Shown here: positions 61,231 to 64,000 of the stretch, piece after piece
Numbering within the stretch: the stretch's first letter is position 1
Layout of the letters: the number at the start of each line of letters is the position of its first letter
Source: Sphingomonas bacterium
GTDB taxonomy: Bacteria > Pseudomonadota > Alphaproteobacteria > Sphingomonadales > Sphingomonadaceae
Assembly: GCA_030149245.1 (NCBI GenBank)
Contig: JASBRX010000010.1
Coordinates: 62,001-126,000, forward strand
Direction of reading: 5' to 3'
Length of the DNA stretch: 64,000 bases
Notes under the pieces: model-generated
The model's input: only the letters and a program-made list of their open reading frames with translations
Told to the model about the DNA's origin: nothing
The model's database searches: none
Translations under genes and position numbers: made by a program

Positions 61231-61464
61231 TCAGCGATGGCGCGGCTTGGCGTCGTTCCGTGCCATCTGCTCACCGCGCCGCTGACACGTTGCCGCGATG
61301 GTCGGGTAGGAAAGGTCCGTATGGCGCGGCAGCACCTGCGCCATGGCCGCCTGGCATTGTGCCGCGCTCTGATACCGGACTGGCTCGATCCGCGCCTGCT
61401 GGCATTGCTCCTTAAAGTCGCCGCAGCCAAGAATGGCCATTACGTAAAAAACCGGTTCCATCAT
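61231..61464 (-). CDS. Small cysteine-containing protein, conserved-looking
   Basis: A 77-residue protein starting MMEPVFYVMAILGCGDFKEQ, with four cysteines in total and a short hydrophobic start that may be a weak signal. GAGGAGCG lies just before the ATG at 61464. I recall similar small hypothetical proteins in sphingomonads, but cannot check. It is on the opposite strand between crtB and the ABC transporter gene, convergent with crtB (10 bp gap). Function unknown. Confidence 0.6.
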   Translation of the reverse strand: MMEPVFYVMAILGCGDFKEQCQQARIEPVRYQSAAQCQAAMAQVLPRHTDLSYPTIAATCQRRGEQMARNDAKPRHR

Positions 61465-61544
61465 CTCGCTCCTCGCCATTTCAACGGATGGCGGGCGCGT
61501 TTTGTTTCATTGCATCCCAGTCGCTGCGGCCCCAGATAGCTGCG

Positions 61545-63362
61545 ATGCCTCCCCAGACCGCGACGTCCGGCGGCGAACGCCCGCTGTTCACTACGCTCCG
61601 GCGCTTCCTTCCCTATCTCTGGCCCGCCGGACAACCGGGGTTGAAGGCGCGCATTGTCGGGGCGCTGCTGCTGGTCGTCCTGTCGAAGGTCGTGCAGGTC
61701 TACGGCGCGGCCTATGCGCTCAAGGCCGCCGTCGATGCGATGGCAATCGGCGAGCGGGGCGTCATCACATTCGTGATCCTGATGGTGGTCGGCTATGCCG
61801 CCGCGCGACTGTTCACCACCGTGTTCGACAATTTGCGCAACACGGTGTTCGAAAAGGTCGGGCAGGACGCGACCCGGCGGCTCGCCATCGTCACCTTCCG
61901 CCATCTGCACCAGCTGTCGTTGCGCTTCCACCTTGCGCGCCGCACCGGCGCGGTGACCAAGGTGGTCGAGCGCGGGACCAAGAGCATCGATTCGATGCTC
62001 TATTTTCTGCTGTTCAACATTGCCCCGACGATCCTCGAGCTCGCACTGGTGCTCCAGATTTTCGGCAGCAAGTTCGGATGGTGGCTGGTGGCATCGACCA
62101 TGGCGATGGTCGTGATCTACATCGCCTTCACCCGCTGGGTCACCGACTGGCGCGCCAAATTGCGCGAGCAGATGAACGACCTCGACACCGGCGCGGTCGC
62201 GCATGCGGTCGATTCGCTGCTGAACTTCGAGACGGTGAAATATTTCGGCGCCGAACAGCGCGAATCCGACCGCTACGAACGCGCGGTCGAATCCTACGCC
62301 AAGGCGGCGGTGAAGTCAGAAAATTCGCTCGCCTGGCTCAACATGGGCCAGTCGCTGATCACCAATGTGATGCTCGGCGCGGGGATGGCGGTTGTGGCGT
62401 GGGGCTGGTCCACGGGCGAGTTTACCGCGGGCGATGTCGTGTTCGTCTCGACCCTGCTCAGCCAGTTGTTCCGCCCGCTCGACATGCTCGGCTGGGTCTA
62501 TCGCACGATCCGGCAGGGCGTGATCGACATGGGCGCGATGTTCGACCTGATCGACACCAGCGCAGAGGTGAAGGACGTCGCCGGTGCGCCGCCTTTGGTA
62601 GTCGATCGCGGCGAGGTGCGTTTCGAGGATGTCCGCTTCGGCTACGACCCCGGCCGCGACATCCTCAAGGGTATCGACCTCGTCATCCGCCCCGGCCAGA
62701 CGGTCGCGATCGTCGGCCCGTCGGGCGCGGGCAAGTCGACACTCGCCCGCATTCTCTACCGCTTCTACGACCTCACCGGCGGGCGCGTCACGATCGACGG
62801 ACAGGATATCAGCCAGGTGACGCAGGCGAGTCTGCGCGCCGCGATCGGCATCGTGCCCCAGGACACGGTGCTGTTCAACGACACGATCGGCTACAACATC
62901 GCCTATGGCCGCGAAGGCGCCGGGCCGGATGAGGTCGCGCAGGCTGCCCGCGGCGCAGCCATCGCCGGCTTCATCGAATCGATGCCCGACGGCTACGACA
63001 CCCGCGTAGGCGAGCGTGGCCTCAAGCTGTCCGGCGGCGAAAAGCAGCGCGTCGCCATCGCCCGCACCCTGCTCAAGAACCCGCCGATCCTGATCCTCGA
63101 CGAAGCGACGAGCGCGCTTGATTCGCGTACCGAGGCGGAGATCCTCGACACGCTCGAAGCGATCGAACGCGGTCGCACCACCATCGTCATCGCCCACCGC
63201 CTCTCGACCGTGGTTCACGCCGACCGCATCGTCGTGCTGGAAGGCGGCGAGATCGCCGAACAGGGCACCCATGCCGAACTGCTTGAACGGCGCGGCACCT
63301 ATGCCGAAATGTGGATGCGGCAACAGGCCGAGCGGGAGGCGGTAGCCGACGCGGCGGAGTAG
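61545..63362 (+). CDS. Atm1-type ABC exporter (ABCB7 family)
   Basis: A 605-residue half-transporter with an N-terminal six-helix domain and C-terminal ATPase: Walker A VGPSGAGKST near residue 405, signature LSGGEKQR near 505, Walker B ILILDEATSALD near 525. The membrane domain (NLRNTVFEKVGQDATRRLAI; VVERGTKSIDSMLYFLLFNIAPT) is that of the Atm1 family, known from the sphingomonad relative Novosphingobium as a glutathione-derivative exporter (NaAtm1). It may export glutathione-bound metals or sulfur. The ATG at 61545 is chosen; an upstream in-frame leader is less likely. Confidence 0.9.
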   Translation: MPPQTATSGGERPLFTTLRRFLPYLWPAGQPGLKARIVGALLLVVLSKVVQVYGAAYALKAAVDAMAIGERGVITFVILMVVGYAAARLFTTVFDNLRNTVFEKVGQDATRRLAIVTFRHLHQLSLRFHLARRTGAVTKVVERGTKSIDSMLYFLLFNIAPTILELALVLQIFGSKFGWWLVASTMAMVVIYIAFTRWVTDWRAKLREQMNDLDTGAVAHAVDSLLNFETVKYFGAEQRESDRYERAVESYAKAAVKSENSLAWLNMGQSLITNVMLGAGMAVVAWGWSTGEFTAGDVVFVSTLLSQLFRPLDMLGWVYRTIRQGVIDMGAMFDLIDTSAEVKDVAGAPPLVVDRGEVRFEDVRFGYDPGRDILKGIDLVIRPGQTVAIVGPSGAGKSTLARILYRFYDLTGGRVTIDGQDISQVTQASLRAAIGIVPQDTVLFNDTIGYNIAYGREGAGPDEVAQAARGAAIAGFIESMPDGYDTRVGERGLKLSGGEKQRVAIARTLLKNPPILILDEATSALDSRTEAEILDTLEAIERGRTTIVIAHRLSTVVHADRIVVLEGGEIAEQGTHAELLERRGTYAEMWMRQQAEREAVADAAE

Positions 63363-63367
63363 CAGTC

Positions 63368-63498
63368 GGCTCGCACAAAGACACGAAGCCACAAAGAGAA
63401 AGCTCTTTCAGCGCCCGCGGCGCCAAAGCTCATCATGAATCGACCGAACTCCGACGCAGCGATGCACATCTTCGTGGCTTCGTGTCTTTGTGCGAGCC
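63368..63498. repeat. Long inverted repeat between convergent genes
   Basis: Two 30-bp arms (63368-63397 and 63469-63498) are inverted copies with one mismatch, around a 71-base centre. Each arm holds the motif CACAAAGACACGAAGCCAC. The element fills the gap between the ABC exporter and the dihydroorotase gene. It looks like a REP/MITE-like extragenic element and could also stop transcription in both directions. Confidence 0.8.
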
Positions 63499-63504
63499 AG
63501 AAAC

Positions 63505-64000
63505 CTACCCGAACTCTACGGCCTCGAACCGCACCGGCCGCCCGTGCGCCGCATTGGCCAGCTGCCCGTCCCACATTACCTGACGCCCGCGGATGATCGT
63601 CCCGATCGGCTTGCCCGTCAGCGTGTCCCCGGTAAACGGCGACCAACCACACCGCGACGCCAGCCAGTCTTCCTCGACCGTCCACTGCTTCTTCAGATCG
63701 ACGACCGTGAAATCCGCATCATAGCCCGCCGCGAGTCGTCCCTTGCCGATCAGCCCGAACACCCGCTGCGGCCCCGCGCTGGTCAGGTCGATCAGCCGCG
63801 CCAGCGTCGTCCGCCCCTTCGCGACATGGTCGAGCAGCAGCGGCAACAGCGTCTGCACCCCCGGCATCCCGCTGGGCGATGCAGGATAGGGCCGCGCCTT
63901 TTCCTCGATCGTATGCGGCGCATGGTCCGATCCCAGCACATCGGGCACGCCCTGGTTGAGCCAATGCCACAGCCCGTCACGATGCGCGCCCGATCGGATC
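63505..64000 (-). CDS. Dihydroorotase, C-terminal part (cut by the window edge)
   Basis: The last 164 residues of a dihydroorotase of pyrimidine synthesis. VLGSDHAPHTIEEKARPYPASPSGMPGVQTLLPLLLDHVA shows the metal-site Asp/His pair (SDHAPH) and the typical PGVQT region; RVFGLIGKGRLAAGYDADFTVVD and the C-terminal GRPVRFEAVEFG end the amidohydrolase fold. The frame is open to the right edge, so the start is outside. It converges with the ABC gene across the inverted repeat. Whether it is the catalytic PyrC type or an inactive homologue cannot be settled without the N-terminal HxH site. Confidence 0.85.
   Translation of the reverse strand, partial: IRSGAHRDGLWHWLNQGVPDVLGSDHAPHTIEEKARPYPASPSGMPGVQTLLPLLLDHVAKGRTTLARLIDLTSAGPQRVFGLIGKGRLAAGYDADFTVVDLKKQWTVEEDWLASRCGWSPFTGDTLTGKPIGTIIRGRQVMWDGQLANAAHGRPVRFEAVEFG

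Noticed and set aside
1..64000. CRISPR arrays, rRNA genes, prophage or restriction-modification genes
   Set aside because: No regularly spaced repeats, no rRNA-like sequence and no phage structural or methylase genes were seen. The single HNH gene is an isolated chromosomal type.

Overview
The window is GC-rich chromosomal DNA from an alphaproteobacterium, almost certainly a sphingomonad (Sphingomonas or a close relative). Supporting signs are a crtY-crtI-crtB carotenoid operon, a large TonB-dependent receptor of the sphingomonad type, a SciP-type (DUF1153) cell-cycle regulator, an Atm1-type ABC exporter, a STAS-fused Mla permease, and the extragenic palindromes common in this group.

Region 1 (about 1-24,780) is an accessory catabolic cluster, apparently for glycosides attacked by 3-oxidation. 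It holds four MFS transporters, a TonB-dependent receptor, a secreted esterase and a Tat-type GMC dehydrogenase with its small subunit. The dehydrogenase carries a C-x5-C-x3-C iron-sulfur motif. A six-gene operon (15162 down to 7613) encodes a TIM-barrel protein and DUF6379 protein that look like the alpha and beta subunits of a C-glycoside deglycosidase, a GH3 enzyme, a Gfo/Idh oxidoreductase, a second TIM-barrel isomerase and a sugar symporter. Next come a ThuA-domain protein, a GH43 enzyme, a luciferase-like monooxygenase with its FMN reductase, and a TetR regulator. A 16-bp palindrome, TAGAA-N6-TTCTA, lies in five promoter regions of this cluster, including that of the tetR gene. I infer a single local regulon. 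The cluster seems to continue past the left edge.

Region 2 (24,780-38,900) begins with a tRNA-Ser(GGA) gene that borders the cluster. It continues with a cyclophilin-type isomerase, an Mla-type lipid transport operon (permease, ATPase, MCE protein, lipoprotein), a HAD phosphatase, a DUF445 membrane protein, an RND efflux pair, two small GlsB/YeaQ-like membrane proteins around a SIMPL-domain protein, and sciP.

Region 3 (38,900-57,000) is housekeeping: mnmA, a cation diffusion facilitator, pdxH, an NDUFA9-like protein, uppP, a gltD-DUF2059-gltB operon, a glutathione transferase-like protein, an SDR, a class A penicillin-binding protein, a beta-lactamase-fold hydrolase, an HNH endonuclease and a second SDR.

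Region 4 (57,000-64,000) is the carotenoid operon crtY-crtI-LOG-crtB with 1-4 bp overlaps, a small conserved-looking protein, an Atm1-like ABC transporter, a long extragenic inverted repeat and the C-terminal part of a dihydroorotase cut by the right edge.

The inferred catabolic route starts with uptake of a glycoside through the TonB receptor and MFS carriers and oxidation of its sugar at C3 by the periplasmic GMC dehydrogenase. The deglycosidase-like pair would then eliminate the aglycone, the Gfo/Idh and TIM-barrel enzymes would recover the keto-sugar, and the flavin monooxygenase pair might act on the aglycone. The gene families support this; the substrate is not readable from the sequence.
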